Part shown: in pieces, positions 48,397 to 58,403 of the stretch
Layout of the letters: the number at the start of each line of letters is the position of its first letter
How positions within the stretch are numbered: the stretch's first letter is position 1
Assembly (NCBI GenBank): GCA_027924645.1
Contig: BSBN01001687.1
Span: 5,766,001 to 5,830,000 of the forward strand
DNA: 64,000 nucleotides
Source: Cunninghamia lanceolata
Taxonomy: Eukaryota; Streptophyta; Pinopsida; Cupressales; Cupressaceae
Reading direction: 5' to 3'
Made by a program: the position numbers and the translations under genes
The notes under the pieces: generated by a model
What the model saw: the letters and a program-made list of their open reading frames with translations, nothing else
What the model was told of the DNA's origin: nothing
Databases searched by the model: none

Positions 48397-49462
48397 CTAC
48401 ATGTGCAACTCATGCATTGCCTTCAGGTCTTCTATTTGTCCTTCCTTGATGTTGCGGACACTCGTATACTCGATGCCCTTCTTCCCCACATTGGAAATAG
48501 GTTCCTCTAAAACCTCCTCTTCTGGGTCCTTGCCCAGGTCTACTTCCTCTTCCTCTTTGCTCACCATTGTTCTGGTCACGAGGGCGGTAGGTGTTATCCC
48601 CTCTCTGATTTCAACTGGTGCCAGCTTCTTCACTTTTCTTTTGATCTTCATTACGGCCTCCATAGGGTCTCCCACCAGTCCTTCCACCTTGACCTCTTCC
48701 CCTTTGCTTGCAGTCAAATCTTTCATTCAGCTTCTCTTCCACTTTCAGGGAAAACTAGTATGCATCTTCTATGGTGGTCATTCTGACTAGGCTCAACTCC
48801 TCTTGAATACTCGGCCTCAACCCATTAATGCAATGGGCCACCTTCTCCTTATTGGCCTCTCCATGGCATGTCTTGATAGTGATCTTATAAAAATCTTCTG
48901 TATACTCCTTAACAGACTTGTTACCTTGCTTTAGTCCTTGTAACTTCTTCAGTAACTCCATCTCATAATCCACAGGAATGAACTGTTTCTTTAGTTTCTC
49001 CACCATCTGATCCCATCTGGTGATCTTTCATTTTCCTCTTCTATTCCTCTCTAGTTGGACCTCCTTCCACCAAATATTGGCATGGCCCTTCAACTTTGTT
49101 TTTGCAAACTTGACCCGATCTGGGTCCTCCACATCTTCATACTCGAAATACTCCTCCATGTCATTGATCCAATCAATAAGCTGTTCTAGGTTCAAATCCC
49201 CAGAATATGTAGAAACCTCGATCCTGGGCCCCTTTCTGATCTTCAAAATAGCCCTCAACAACCTAACTTCTACAGGATCTCTGGCAGCTTCTTGTTCTTC
49301 CTCAGATAGCTCTTCTTTAGCTTCATCTTCACTTTTGTCTCTTATCCTCGGCTCAAACCCTCTTCGTAGCTCCTCCTGTAACGCATCGTTTTGTCTTTGC
49401 AGGGCTCTAAAACCCTCTTTTGTCAAAGCATTCCTCCCAACACGATTTCTTCATGGAGGCAT
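48397..49462 (-). pseudogene. E4 gag (decayed)
   Basis: Gag starts at the ATG at 49462 (M-P-P, then TGA where CGA is expected). The capsid region includes Y-S-G-D-L-N-L-E-Q-L-I-D-W, Y-E-D-V-E-D-P-D-R-V-K-F-A-K-T-K-L-K-G and A-N-I-W-W. In-frame stops are TGA at 49028 and TAG at 48755, both one transition from a sense codon. The basic Gly/Arg-rich tail contains a nucleocapsid motif at 48456-48500 reading Y-F-Q-C-G-E-E-G-H-R-V-Y-E-C, in which the first Cys of C-x2-C-x4-H-x4-C is Tyr (TGT to TAT). Confidence 0.87.
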
Positions 49463-49549
49463 CCTGGTCTCCACAACAAACCCACAACCTCAGGTCCTGG
49501 TGCAAACTGCCTCACAGTCGGTGATTTGTCTACACACTCAAGAACCCTT

Positions 49550-49561
49550 GCTCTGATACCA
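49550..49561 (-). other. E4 primer-binding site (initiator tRNA-Met)
   Basis: The minus strand reads TGGTATCAGAGC, a perfect match to the usual plant initiator tRNA-Met PBS, continuing AAGGGTT. It is separated from the LTR by AG. Confidence 0.95.
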
Positions 49562-49562
49562 C

Positions 49563-50436
49563 TTGATGAAGGGCGTAAATCATAAAACACACAATAACAA
49601 AAATTGAACACAGAGAATAGAACTCTCTTTTATTGATCTAGGCAACTCATTACATTACAGAAGCTTAATTACAATAAGAGGAATTAGTCCTCCATAGGTT
49701 GCAACACACTATAGCTACCATCCCCAGGCTCTGGAATCTTTCACCTTCTGTAACCCCCAAATCAACTAGGGTTTCTATTTTCTCGCCTATTCTTGACTCT
49801 ACACTTGCCCCCTTAACTCTACTACTGTAGGGTCCCCAAAATAGCCATAAATAACACTTTTTGGTGGCCTCCAGCTAAACTTCAAAATTTACAACTCCCT
49901 ATAAAAGTAGGTAAACTTTCAGGAAGCATAACTTTTGATCTGGGTGTCTGATTGATGAACTGTTTTAGGTGTCAGAAAGCTCACGATGTGAACTATCATG
50001 CCGGATATTCGTAAATGGATTTTTGTCAACTTTTCGGGACATTTAGGGAAGTTTTAGTGCCTCATATATCATTTCAAAAAATTTTAGGGGCTTTTCAGAA
50101 AACAAAAACTTTAATATCTTTCAGCTCAAAAATGATCTTTGCCTGATTCCTTTGCCAAAGGTCTTATATTTCCATTTAGTAACTTTCTGCAAGTTTTTGC
50201 TTCAATCCATGCCCAACTAAAAACTTTCCAAAAATAGCAAGTAGACTTTCCAAAATAGGCAGGTTGCTATTTTTAGCAGTTTTGGAAAAATTGAAAGTCC
50301 TACATCATTATTCTGGATATTATGGAACCAGAAACACTAATTATGGAAAGAAATGAAAACAACTACAATGATTTTGAATTAACTTCTTTTTGGATGATGC
50401 AAGATTGCCCTTACACCACTGGATGCTCCTGCATCA
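49563..50436 (-). repeat. E4 5' LTR
   Basis: 874 bp, plus-strand TGATGAAGGGCG to CTCCTGCATCA. Its inner edge is two bases from the PBS. Its outer edge adjoins ATGAT, the right target copy. Confidence 0.93.
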
Positions 50437-50575
50437 ATGATCCTTCATTGCTCTCTTGTCAAGATAATAGGCATTTGACTGAGTGATCATGCACTTTAAA
50501 ATTTTCTTTTATCCTCTTTACAACAACTATAATCTAGGCCTTACTAAATTATGTTGCAAACATAATTTAGTAACA
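50437..50575 (-). repeat. E3 5' LTR, terminal part
   Basis: It starts with the right E4 target copy ATGAT (50437-50441), then CCTTCATTGCTCTCTTG to TTTAGTAACA. It aligns with 31807-31940. The five bases after it, GGACT, are the right target copy of E3. Confidence 0.88.
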
Positions 50576-51683
50576 GGACTCATCGCCACCAGTGTTTAAG
50601 ACTATGCTTGCAAACAAACATGCAATACACACACACTTGGAAGACACGAAGAAAACACGACAGACAAGCAATGGAGTGTTCCTATTTCTAGGTTCAACAC
50701 CATCTTAGATACATTACATGCACACACCGTCAATTGGGCTTTGCCACAACAATCATCAAAGACATGCTTAAGGGTTGAGTTAGTCACAAAACTGCTCCTG
50801 ACCTCACGATGAGGACTTTTGAAAATGACAAGATGTACATTCTCCATGAGAAATACACCATCCCCGCCTCGTGATGAGGGCTTAAATGATTACGAACAAA
50901 TCTCAGAGTGCAGGAGGGACTCATTGCCACTAGTCTTTAAGACTACACCTGTGAACAAGCACATTGCTAGCATCTACAATAGACAACTTACCTTATATAT
51001 GCCCCCACCTTAAGGTGGTTGATATCAAGTATCAATATCAAGAACATTAAGGTAGGAAGAAAACACACAAGGGAACATGAGCTCTCGCAAGGTCCATGCC
51101 CCCCAAAGTTGACATGTACCTTACGATCACCAAAAGTTCCCACAAACACATCCTTGCAAGAAAAGTGTTAGTGTCCAGATAATCATGATAAACAACAATG
51201 TGTAATTCAAGATTCAAGATAGACAAAGTGTACGGAGTGATTCTACTAGCCAAGCATCAAAAAATATATATCAACCCCATCGTCATATAGGAACTAAGTC
51301 CAATTTTTTATTTCTCGCTAAAGGGACGCTAGGTCCGCATCAATATAATATGTTTTTCATCATCCACCTGCTAGGTAGAATCACTAGAGGAAGGGAAACA
51401 ATAAATCAAGAGAGGAGAAACAAGTGCCTTAGGGATAGTCACATAGAAGGGTGCCCCCAAGTCACCAACCGCAACGCTACATGTTCGTAAGACACAACAC
51501 TCAACAATGAAAATAGAGGAGAAGCAATATAGAAGAATGATGATACAAATAGAAGGGTCACAATAGAGGTAGTCTCCTGGTATCTTGGACCTTACAAGAG
51601 AATCAAGGGTCATCCTAGGATGCCTAAACAACACATAATACATAATAGGGGAAACACATCACGAGAGATAAAGGGTTAGAAAT
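50576..51683 (-). other. E5 internal region, noncoding, with a two-copy repeat
   Basis: The start is the right target copy of E3 (GGACT). A ~30-bp motif GGGACTCAT-GCCAC-AGT-TTTAAGACTA occurs at about 50574 and 50918. No recognisable domain was found in any frame; the ORFs are short and without family features. By position this would be 3' UTR or an intron/3' remnant of E5. Confidence 0.5.
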
Positions 51684-51687
51684 ACTT

Positions 51688-52816
51688 ACCTGGTACTGCC
51701 ATCAAACTAAGTGTTTTCATCAATAAAATCATCATCATCTTCCCACTCCCAAATGTTATAGGAAAGTGGGACATAAGATACCATAGCCCAACTCTTGTTC
51801 TTGTTTTCAAGTTGTCCATTCTTAAGATCTTCTTTATTTAATTCAATGTTTGGTGAGATTTTTTCTTTCTAAGATGCAATTCGTTGGGCATAAGCTTGTC
51901 ATTTCCTCCTCCTTTCTTTTTCTTGTCTATTTCTTTTTGTCCTACCACTTATCTCTTGTAAGATAGTGTTTTTCTCTTCCATAGGTTTTTGTATTTTAGA
52001 GGAGGAAGCACTAGGATCAAATCTCACTTCTCTAGGTGGAATATTTTGTTGTCGACGACTACCTCCTAATCCTTGTAAGGATGGTGGGGGAGGAACCTTA
52101 GCATAGGGTCCATTTCCTTTTGGTCTAGGATTCTCGTAAAATGTGGGTTGTTCGTCTCTTGTTGTTTCTTACATAGAAGGACCGGCCACTTGATGTAATA
52201 GTTTTATTTTGTAGTTTCTATAGCTCAAGAAGTTAAAGTCTATTCATGGATCTAGTTCCACCTCAGATTTTTCCCAAAAGTAATCAAGTGTACAATGTTG
52301 TCTTGTAACCAAAGGTTTATACTTATTGCAAGGTATAGTAATCACTTATCCATTCAAAGGAAATTTTACACAGTTATGAATTGTTGAAGGGACATCTTTC
52401 ATAGCCTTTAACCATTGATGTCCCAATTTTATGCATGAGAGGTCATAAATGGGGACAACATCAAACCATTGTTCAACATGTTTCTCAAATATAGTGACCA
52501 ATAAAGATATCTTCCCAGAGGTATTTACAAAGGTTCCCTTATGTGTCTTAATCATCATATCCGAAGGGTCGTAAGAGTCTTGTATTAATTGATGTGAAAA
52601 GAGGAACTCTTCTATGGCAACATTATTTATGTAATTAGGATCAATAAGGGTTCTATCCATAGTATTTCCCATTATTTTCACAATGATATAAATAGGTCCT
52701 TCAGTTTCTCTAATTGTTCTATCATGAGGTGTAAACACAATTTCAGGTTTGGGGACCTTTCTTTTCATGTAAGGCCTAGGAGGGAACCTATTGTTGTTGT
52801 TGTGATTAGAAACCAT
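51688..52816 (-). pseudogene. E5 protease-like ORF with unknown C-terminal tail
   Basis: From the ATG at 52816 the same frame can be followed for roughly 375 codons. It is interrupted by stops near 52348, 52240, 52172, 51908, 51888 and 51705 (TAA, TGA or TAG), each one transition from Gln, Trp or Arg. Residues 50-155 match a Tat/Athila protease: I-V-K-I-M-G-N-T-M, then I-D-P-N-Y-I-N-N where D-x-G-A is usual, and I-K-L-G-H-Q-W-L-K-A-M with V-P-S-T-I-H-N-C-V-K-F. The tail is basic then acidic (E-W-E-D-D-D-D) and not recognised. It ends at CCAGGTAAGT, a splice-donor match. No gag precedes it. Confidence 0.72.
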
Positions 52817-52929
52817 GTGTATACATTTTAAAATTAATGCAAGATCATATTTTAAAAGATTTTCAAAATTTATGCAAAAGACAAGTGCAAAAGTATATAT
52901 GAAAATGACCTAAAATGCTTGATTTTTCA

Positions 52930-53660
52930 ACTTTTTCAATGCAAATAAGTGAAAGAAAAGATGTTGTAAGGAAATTGATTAGGGGTAGAAAATAATATGT
53001 TTGATATCAGTCCAATAAATCAATAACATCCTTCACAACACTCTTTTGATGTAAATCTAAGAGTGATGACAAGTCAAAACCTAGTGAAAATATACTAAAA
53101 CATGGAAATTTTCACAAATGTTCAATGCAAAGACCCAACAAAAGGGGTGTTGTAAAGAATTTTAGGAGGTGTAGAAGATTATAGAATTAATATCATCCAC
53201 CTAAAACCATAAAATCTTTCACAAAATGCTAGGAATGCAAATCTAGGTCAAACCCTAGGGCAAATATAGCCAAAATATGTAATTTTTCACCAAATTTCAA
53301 TGCAAAAGAGTATGACAAAGGGTGTTGTGAGGAAAATGATTATGGAAAAAAATTTATAACAGTAATAACAGCCACCTAGTTCCAAAAAATTTGTCACAAC
53401 ACGCTTATAGTGCAACTCAAGGTCAAACCCTATGGAGAATATAGCTAAAATATGTAAATTTTCACCAAATTTCCACTATAAAAGCTCAATAAAAAGGTGT
53501 TGTAAAGAATTTGAGGAGGGTAAGAAGGTAATAACCCTAATAAAATCCAATTAGTGTAGAAAAATCTTTTACAACATGCCTATGATGCAAATCTAGAGAG
53601 ACGATAAGGCCAAACTCTAGTGAAAAATCGAGGTTTTTAAACCCTAGGCATGAAATTTTG
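52930..53660 (-). repeat. E5 5' UTR tandem repeats (175-186 bp, four copies)
   Basis: Copies are anchored at 52937, 53123, 53298 and 53474 by TTCAATGCAAA-like sequence followed 20-25 bases later by GTGTTGTAA(A/G)G. Each later contains CACAACA-GCTTATG or similar and AAATCTAGGTCAAACCCTAG. They are well diverged. They lie between the PBS and the ORF and contain no gene. Confidence 0.78.
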
Positions 53661-54100
53661 CAAGAAAACCACTATGATGAAACACTATAGTTAGAAATAA
53701 GTTATAATAAGTGTTTTAAAAGGGTATTAAAATTTGAAACAAGATTTTGACTACAAACCCTAGCTAATGCAAAACTAGGTTATATGAAAAAATGCACAAT
53801 TTCAAGTAATTTTTATCAATTTAAGCATGAAAATGCAATCTAAATTAATGATGAATGAAAAATTTATGTATTTTAAATTAGATATGATGATAATAACATA
53901 AATTTATTGAAATTAAATCCAACTAATTCAAATTATATGAAAATGCAAGCTAAAAATACCAATTTTTTTCAAAATTTTCAAATTTTCAATTTTTTTTTGT
54001 AATTTTTCAAATGCAATAAGATGAACAATGTTATGAATGGATGAAATGAATGTAAATCTAAAACACAACACTTAGCAAGGTGCAAAATTTATTAAAAACA
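53661..54100 (-). other. E5 5' leader, AT-rich, no gene seen
   Basis: A-rich and T-rich sequence between the tandem repeats and the PBS, with homopolymer runs near 53964 and 53990. Nothing coding is visible. Confidence 0.5.
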
Positions 54101-54111
54101 TGGGTTCGCCA
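54101..54111 (-). other. E5 primer-binding site
   Basis: The minus strand reads TGGCGAACCCA, three T's inside the LTR end TTAAACA. PBSs beginning TTTTGGCG are typical of Athila/Tat-type Ty3 elements; the cognate tRNA is not determined here. Confidence 0.75.
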
Positions 54112-54114
54112 AAA

Positions 54115-55306
54115 TGTTTAAGGTGAAATTTTGTTTGTGTTTAGGGATGATTTTACTAGTTTGTATGAATCCTCCTTTCACCTCTAAACATTCAAAGACT
54201 TCAACTGAGTAGGAAGTCTACTACAGGCCTTCAGTCACTCAGAATATAGGGGAAAATTGGAATTGTATGATTTAGTTGTTTAATTAAGCCCAATTATGTT
54301 CAAAACCCTAATTATGCAAATTCAGAAGCAAACAGACAAATCAGGGAAAATACTCGCACACAAAGATATCAAATGACAATCAAATGTGTACCAAATTTCA
54401 AAGTTTAGAAAATAGAAAAGTCAGGGACTAATGAGCGGGCACCCTAGTCCAGTGCCATAACTTTTGTCAGGATCTGCTAGGAATCTTGTTTGCAACCTAT
54501 TTCTGTTGTTCCAGAGATTTTCCTATTGTGGGATCCGAAGGACTAATGAGTGGGCAACTGAGTCTAGGTCCCTATTTTCTTCTCTGATCTATAATTTTGA
54601 TAGTCTACACTACTATCCTACAACTCCACTTTTTTTTCTCTTGCAACCTGTAAACTACAATCATAAAAAAATAGGTTGGGGGTTGTGGTGTTTAGAGGCA
54701 TTCAAGTCTTCCGAACATCGTTGTTAGATAAAGAGTGTGTATCCCTATGGGATAGAGGCAAATTGAAAACACAATTGATATCACCTTATAGTGAAGATCT
54801 CATGGAAGGAAGATGCTTTTCATGCCATGAGGAGATGGATGCAAAATCAAATACAAACATAAGAACAATGCTCTGCTCTACCACACAATGAATATTTTGA
54901 ATGCTCCAAAATCATAAGAATGCTAAAATTGTCTAATGCCCATCTAGTTTACAAATGAATGCCTAAACATGCTTATATATGCAACTATAAACATTCTCAC
55001 CAAGAATTTCGTAATTGAAACTTATCGTGTCGGCATAGGACCTAAATAACGATCATAAATTGACACTTCTAAATTAGGCCTGACCTAAAATAGGGCAGGA
55101 CTAGGGTGTGGATGCCCAAGTCCTCCCCCTATTTTAGGCAGGGATCATGTCAAGTACACCCCCTAAGTCCAATTTGCCATGAAACTTTAGGGTTTTCTCA
55201 TCGAGATGTCAGATTATCATGAAAAATATCCTAAATGCATTCTAAAGACCTGGGAGCTAAATCTTAAGAGAGAAAAGCCCCCAAGGGGACATTTTCCAAT
55301 GTAACA
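54115..55306 (-). repeat. E5 5' LTR
   Basis: 1192 bp, plus-strand TGTTTAAGGTG to AATGTAACA. It matches 19705-20951. It is flanked on the outside by CACCC (55307-55311), the right target copy. No gene inside. Confidence 0.9.
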
Positions 55307-56336
55307 CACCCAAAATTGACACTTTGTAGCATTTATCGATTTGTCACATTATTCACCATTGCATATGTCAATTTTGTCTAGCACACTTGTGTCAATTATC
55401 TATTTTCTTCTAAACCATCTATTTCCATCATTAATTAAATAAATTTATCTAATTAATTTCATCTATTTTCATTATCTTTATTCTTCTATTTTCTATCTAT
55501 AATTAAATAATCTTTAATTATTTAATTATCCCATTACTCTTCTAAAGTTAAATAAATTTTCTAAATTTATTTAATTTGACCCTTTTTAAATAAATAAAAT
55601 TAATATTTTATTTATTTATCTTTTCATCATGCATATAAATTAAATAAATTTATTTATTTAATTTAGATTTATTCTTCTAATTTTCTAAATTTAGCTTTTT
55701 CCTCCATCATATCTTTATCATTTTCCTCTTTTATCACTTTCTTCTATGTGTACAAGTTGGCCTTGTCCATAGTTTGTCAAAAATAAAAAATACAAAAAAA
55801 TAATATAATTGGTTTAAAAATCAATTATCCTTGTCATCCAACTCTTAAAATAAAAAAACATCTTATCTCTACCAACAAAGCCAACTAAATCATTTAATAA
55901 AAGCTATCCCTATGGACACATGTCTTGTACACATTCATCCAAGCCTCTTGAATCATCTCAACCGTTTACATAGCCAATTTTTCTCCACCATTGATCAATC
56001 TTAGTTGAGAGATATATATGCACCCTCTCATCCCATTCTATTCATCCAACACAATCTCAATAGTGTTTAGATTATCATCTTATGCATATTGCCTTCATTG
56101 AGCATCCATTAAGCACTTTAAGCATAACATCTCTCATCATGGCAACTTTGGCAACTATGGTTGTTCACTTTTGAGAAGCAATCCACATTCAACCAAGGAA
56201 TCAATACAGTCTAGGTGACATTGTTCTTTGATTTTATTTTATTTTGTGTCATTTAGATAGATTTCTTGAAGGTGGTAGGATTGGATTTTGATTGTAATGT
56301 TTGATCTTACTAACCTAATTTTTTCCTGCTCACACA
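55307..56336 (+). repeat. E2 3' LTR, remainder
   Basis: The LTR resumes with CACCCAAAATTG and ends CTCACACA at 56336, directly followed by the E2 target duplication ATGTT. Combined with 19694-19704 the LTR is about 1.04 kb. It is AT-rich with many TTAATTAAATAA-type tracts. A TATATAT box lies at about 56013-56019. It encodes nothing recognisable. Confidence 0.87.
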
Positions 56337-56341
56337 ATGTT

Positions 56342-57560
56342 AAAATAAAATTTTGTGATGATAGAATAAAAAGGATTAATGGTGTGTTACATATCCCTGG
56401 TTTAGTACAAAATTTATTATCTATGAGAAAACTAATAGATGTGGGTGTGTAGGTAGTCCTTTCTAATTCAAGATGCAAGATGGTAAGAGGTGCTATGGTG
56501 ATTGCTAGAGGTATTAGATTTGTCACATTGTATAAGTTTGATGCATGCACTATTGAGTGTAATAGTACTTCTACAAAAAGCAAATCTGTGACTACTTCAT
56601 TGGAAAAGGAGAGGGTTTTATTTTCAGTGGACGGTCATGGCTTCTGGGTACCTAAGGGTGCTCTGTCTTCTAAATCAAAATTGCTTGCAGAGAAGACTAT
56701 GTTATGGCACAAGAGATTAGGCCACATAGGAGAAAAGGGTCTAAGGACCTTGAAAAATAAAAACCATGTTGAAGAATTGACTGATTGTAATCTTGATTTT
56801 GATTTTTGTGAGAATTGCATTTATGGTAATAAAACTGCATTTAGTTTTACTAGAGTCCTCATAAATCTTGTGGTGTATTGGATCTTATTCATTCTGATGT
56901 GTTTGGTCATGTAGATGTTCCTTCCATTGTGAAATCCACATATTATGTTTCATTTATTGATGATTATAAAAGAAGGACAAAGGTGTATTTTCTAAAGAAT
57001 AAATCTAAAGTTTCATTCAATTTAAAGAATTTAAAGCAATGGTTGAGTAGCAAACTAGAAAGAATACAAAATGTTTGAGGATTGACAATGGCAAAGAATT
57101 TTGCTCTAATGATTTTGATAGATTTTGTAAAGATTGTGACATTCAGAGACAAAAGACAACTCCATATTATCCATAGAAGAATGGAGCTACAGAAGGAATG
57201 AACATGACACTGATGGAGAAGGCTAGCAGTATTCTTAGTGGTGTTGATCTAGAACAAGAGTTTTCGGCTAAAGTTGTTGTTACTGCTTACTACCTGATTA
57301 ACTAGTCTTCTACATCAACGCTTGTTGATAAAATGCCTATGGAGGTGTGGTTGGGGCACAAGCCTTCACTAAGACATCTTAGAGTTTTTAGTTGCAAGGC
57401 ATATGCACATGTGCCAAAGGAGAAGTGAACAAAGTTGGAGAACAAGGTTACGAAATGTATCTTTATCAGGTATAGTCATGGTGTGAAAGGATACAAGATT
57501 TGGGATCCTGTTGCATAGAAAGTAATATATAGTAGAAGTGTTATTTTTAGAGAAACTAAG
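56342..57560 (+). pseudogene. E6 protease end, pre-integrase and integrase (decayed)
   Basis: The protease C-terminus reads I-N-G-V-L-H-I-P-G-L and N-L-L-S-M-R-K-L. The integrase zinc-binding motif has L-W-H-K-R-L-G-H-I-G (56703 onward) and C-E-N-C-I-Y-G near 56808-56830. The core has L-I-H-S-D-V-F-G (first Asp), I-D-N-G-K-E-F (second Asp, about 57083) and N-G-A-T-E-G-M-N (Glu, about 57190). A TAG replaces CAG before K-N-G near 57174. Further stops and frameshifts occur at 56450, 56880, 57075 and 57427. Confidence 0.88.
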
Positions 57561-57575
57561 TCTTCTTCTATTACA

Positions 57576-58389
57576 TTGCAACCAGAACAAAGTGAACAGA
57601 AAGATGTGATTCAACTCCCTTCTATGCTTGAGAAAGTTGAATTGAGGCCCCTAGATAGACTTGAAGTTGAGGAGAACTCATCTAGCTTTGAATCTTTAGA
57701 AGAGGAGAAAGAACCCCCAACTCAACTTGTTCAAAGGTCTACAAGGCATAGACAACCACCTAAAAGGTATTCACCTGATTTTTGGAGATGTATTTTTTCT
57801 TTGAATACTACCATAGATGAACCTAGATTTGTAGAAGAGGCATTAGGGATGAATGATGTAGAGTCTTGGAAGATTGCTATGTATGAAGAAATAGTAGCTT
57901 TGAAAAAGGATACATGGGACCTAGTGCCATTTCTTGAAGGATGAAAACATGTTGGTTGCAAATGGGTGTTCAAGAAAAAGATTGGTTCAAATGGAGGTAT
58001 TGAGAAGTAGAAAGCATGGTTGGTTGCAAAAGGTTACTCTTAGGTTGAGGGTGTTGATTACAGTGATATATTTTCTCCTATTGGAAAAATGATGTCCATT
58101 AGATTCTTTCTTTCTATTGTTATTACTTATGATCTAGAGGTTGAGAAAATGGATGTGAAAATGACTTTCCTTCATGGTGATTTGGGGGAGGATATTTATA
58201 TGACACAGCCAGACCACTACATGGTGAAAGGTAAAAGTAATTTAGTTTGTACCTTGAAGAAATCTTTGTATGGCCTTAAACAAAGTCCTAGGATGCGATA
58301 CCAAAAATTTGATACATATGTGTTGAGTTTGGAATTTGAGTGTTCTAACTCTGATCAGTGTTTATTATAATTCTAATGATGATCATTTT
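57576..58389 (+). pseudogene. E6 reverse transcriptase, first part
   Basis: Linker and RT N-terminus: R-R-P-P-K-R-Y-type motif (H-R-Q-P-P-K-R-Y-S-P), then E-S-W-K-I-A-M-Y-E-E, W-D-L-V, V-F-K-K-K and V-D-Y-S-D-I-F-S-P. The palm has V-E-K-M-D-V-K-M-T-F-L-H-G-D-L, Y-M-T-Q-P-D and C-T-L-K-K-S-L-Y-G-L-K-Q-S-P-R, all classic copia RT. Stops (TGA near 57942, TAG near 58007 and 58039) interrupt it. The frame is then split by the retroposon at 58404. Confidence 0.9.
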
Positions 58390-58403
58390 CTATTTATTAC
58401 ATT

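Larger units (their letters stand above)
44030..50436 (-). mobile_element. E4: chromodomain Ty3/gypsy element, structurally complete but dead
   Basis: 6407 bp with two ~875-bp LTRs, an initiator-Met PBS, gag, protease, RT, RNase H, integrase and a chromodomain, all on the minus strand. It sits in the E3 5' LTR with TSD GTGAT/ATGAT. The polyprotein carries about eight stops and three frameshifts, so it cannot be translated through. The integrase C-terminus (G-T-Y-N-K-L-K-M-K-K and S-P-V-F-N-I) resembles the Galadriel/CRM side of chromoviruses; the lineage is uncertain. Confidence 0.93.
21260..50575 (-). mobile_element. E3: dual-RNase-H Ty3/gypsy element with ~5.15-kb LTRs
   Basis: A minus-strand element between TSDs GGATT (21255-21259) and GGACT (50576-50580). 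The sequence across the empty site (GCAAGAGGGACTCAT) resembles a second copy of the same motif at about 50910-50925, which supports the junction. The 3' LTR is 21260-22661 plus 28191-31940 (about 5152 bp). The 5' LTR is 38987-44029 plus 50442-50575 (about 5177 bp). The internal region is 31941-38986. Each LTR carries one nested insertion. Domain order is gag, protease, aRH, RT, RNase H, integrase. Confidence 0.88.
19705..55306 (-). mobile_element. E5: non-autonomous Ty3/gypsy-like element with a protease-like ORF, hosting nested E3
   Basis: A minus-strand element with LTRs at 54115-55306 (5') and 19705-20951 (3'), TSD CACCC on both sides (19700-19704, 55307-55311), a PBS at 54101-54111 and a PPT at 20952-20966. 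Removing E3 leaves about 6.3 kb. The internal region holds 5' UTR tandem repeats, one decayed ORF with a Tat/Athila-type protease domain and an unknown tail, and noncoding sequence. No RT, RNase H or integrase was found, so it must have depended on other elements. Confidence 0.87.
9704..56336 (+). mobile_element. E2: Tat-like Ty3/gypsy element, host of nested E5
   Basis: A plus-strand element with the order gag, protease, RT, RNase H, second (archaeal-type) RNase H, integrase, then a polypurine tract and 3' LTR. It is bounded by TSD ATGTT (9699-9703 and 56337-56341), starts TGTAGACACCC and ends CTCACACA. Removing the nested E5 (19705-55306 plus one CACCC copy) leaves roughly 11 kb. The dual RNase H places it in the Tat group; the sub-lineage is not assigned. 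Coding regions are heavily broken. Confidence 0.88.

Noticed and set aside
48397..48726. 109-codon acidic ORF in E4
   Set aside because: The zinc knuckle and the Gly/Arg-rich gag tail lie in another frame of the same strand, in phase with gag and protease; this one is a shadow.
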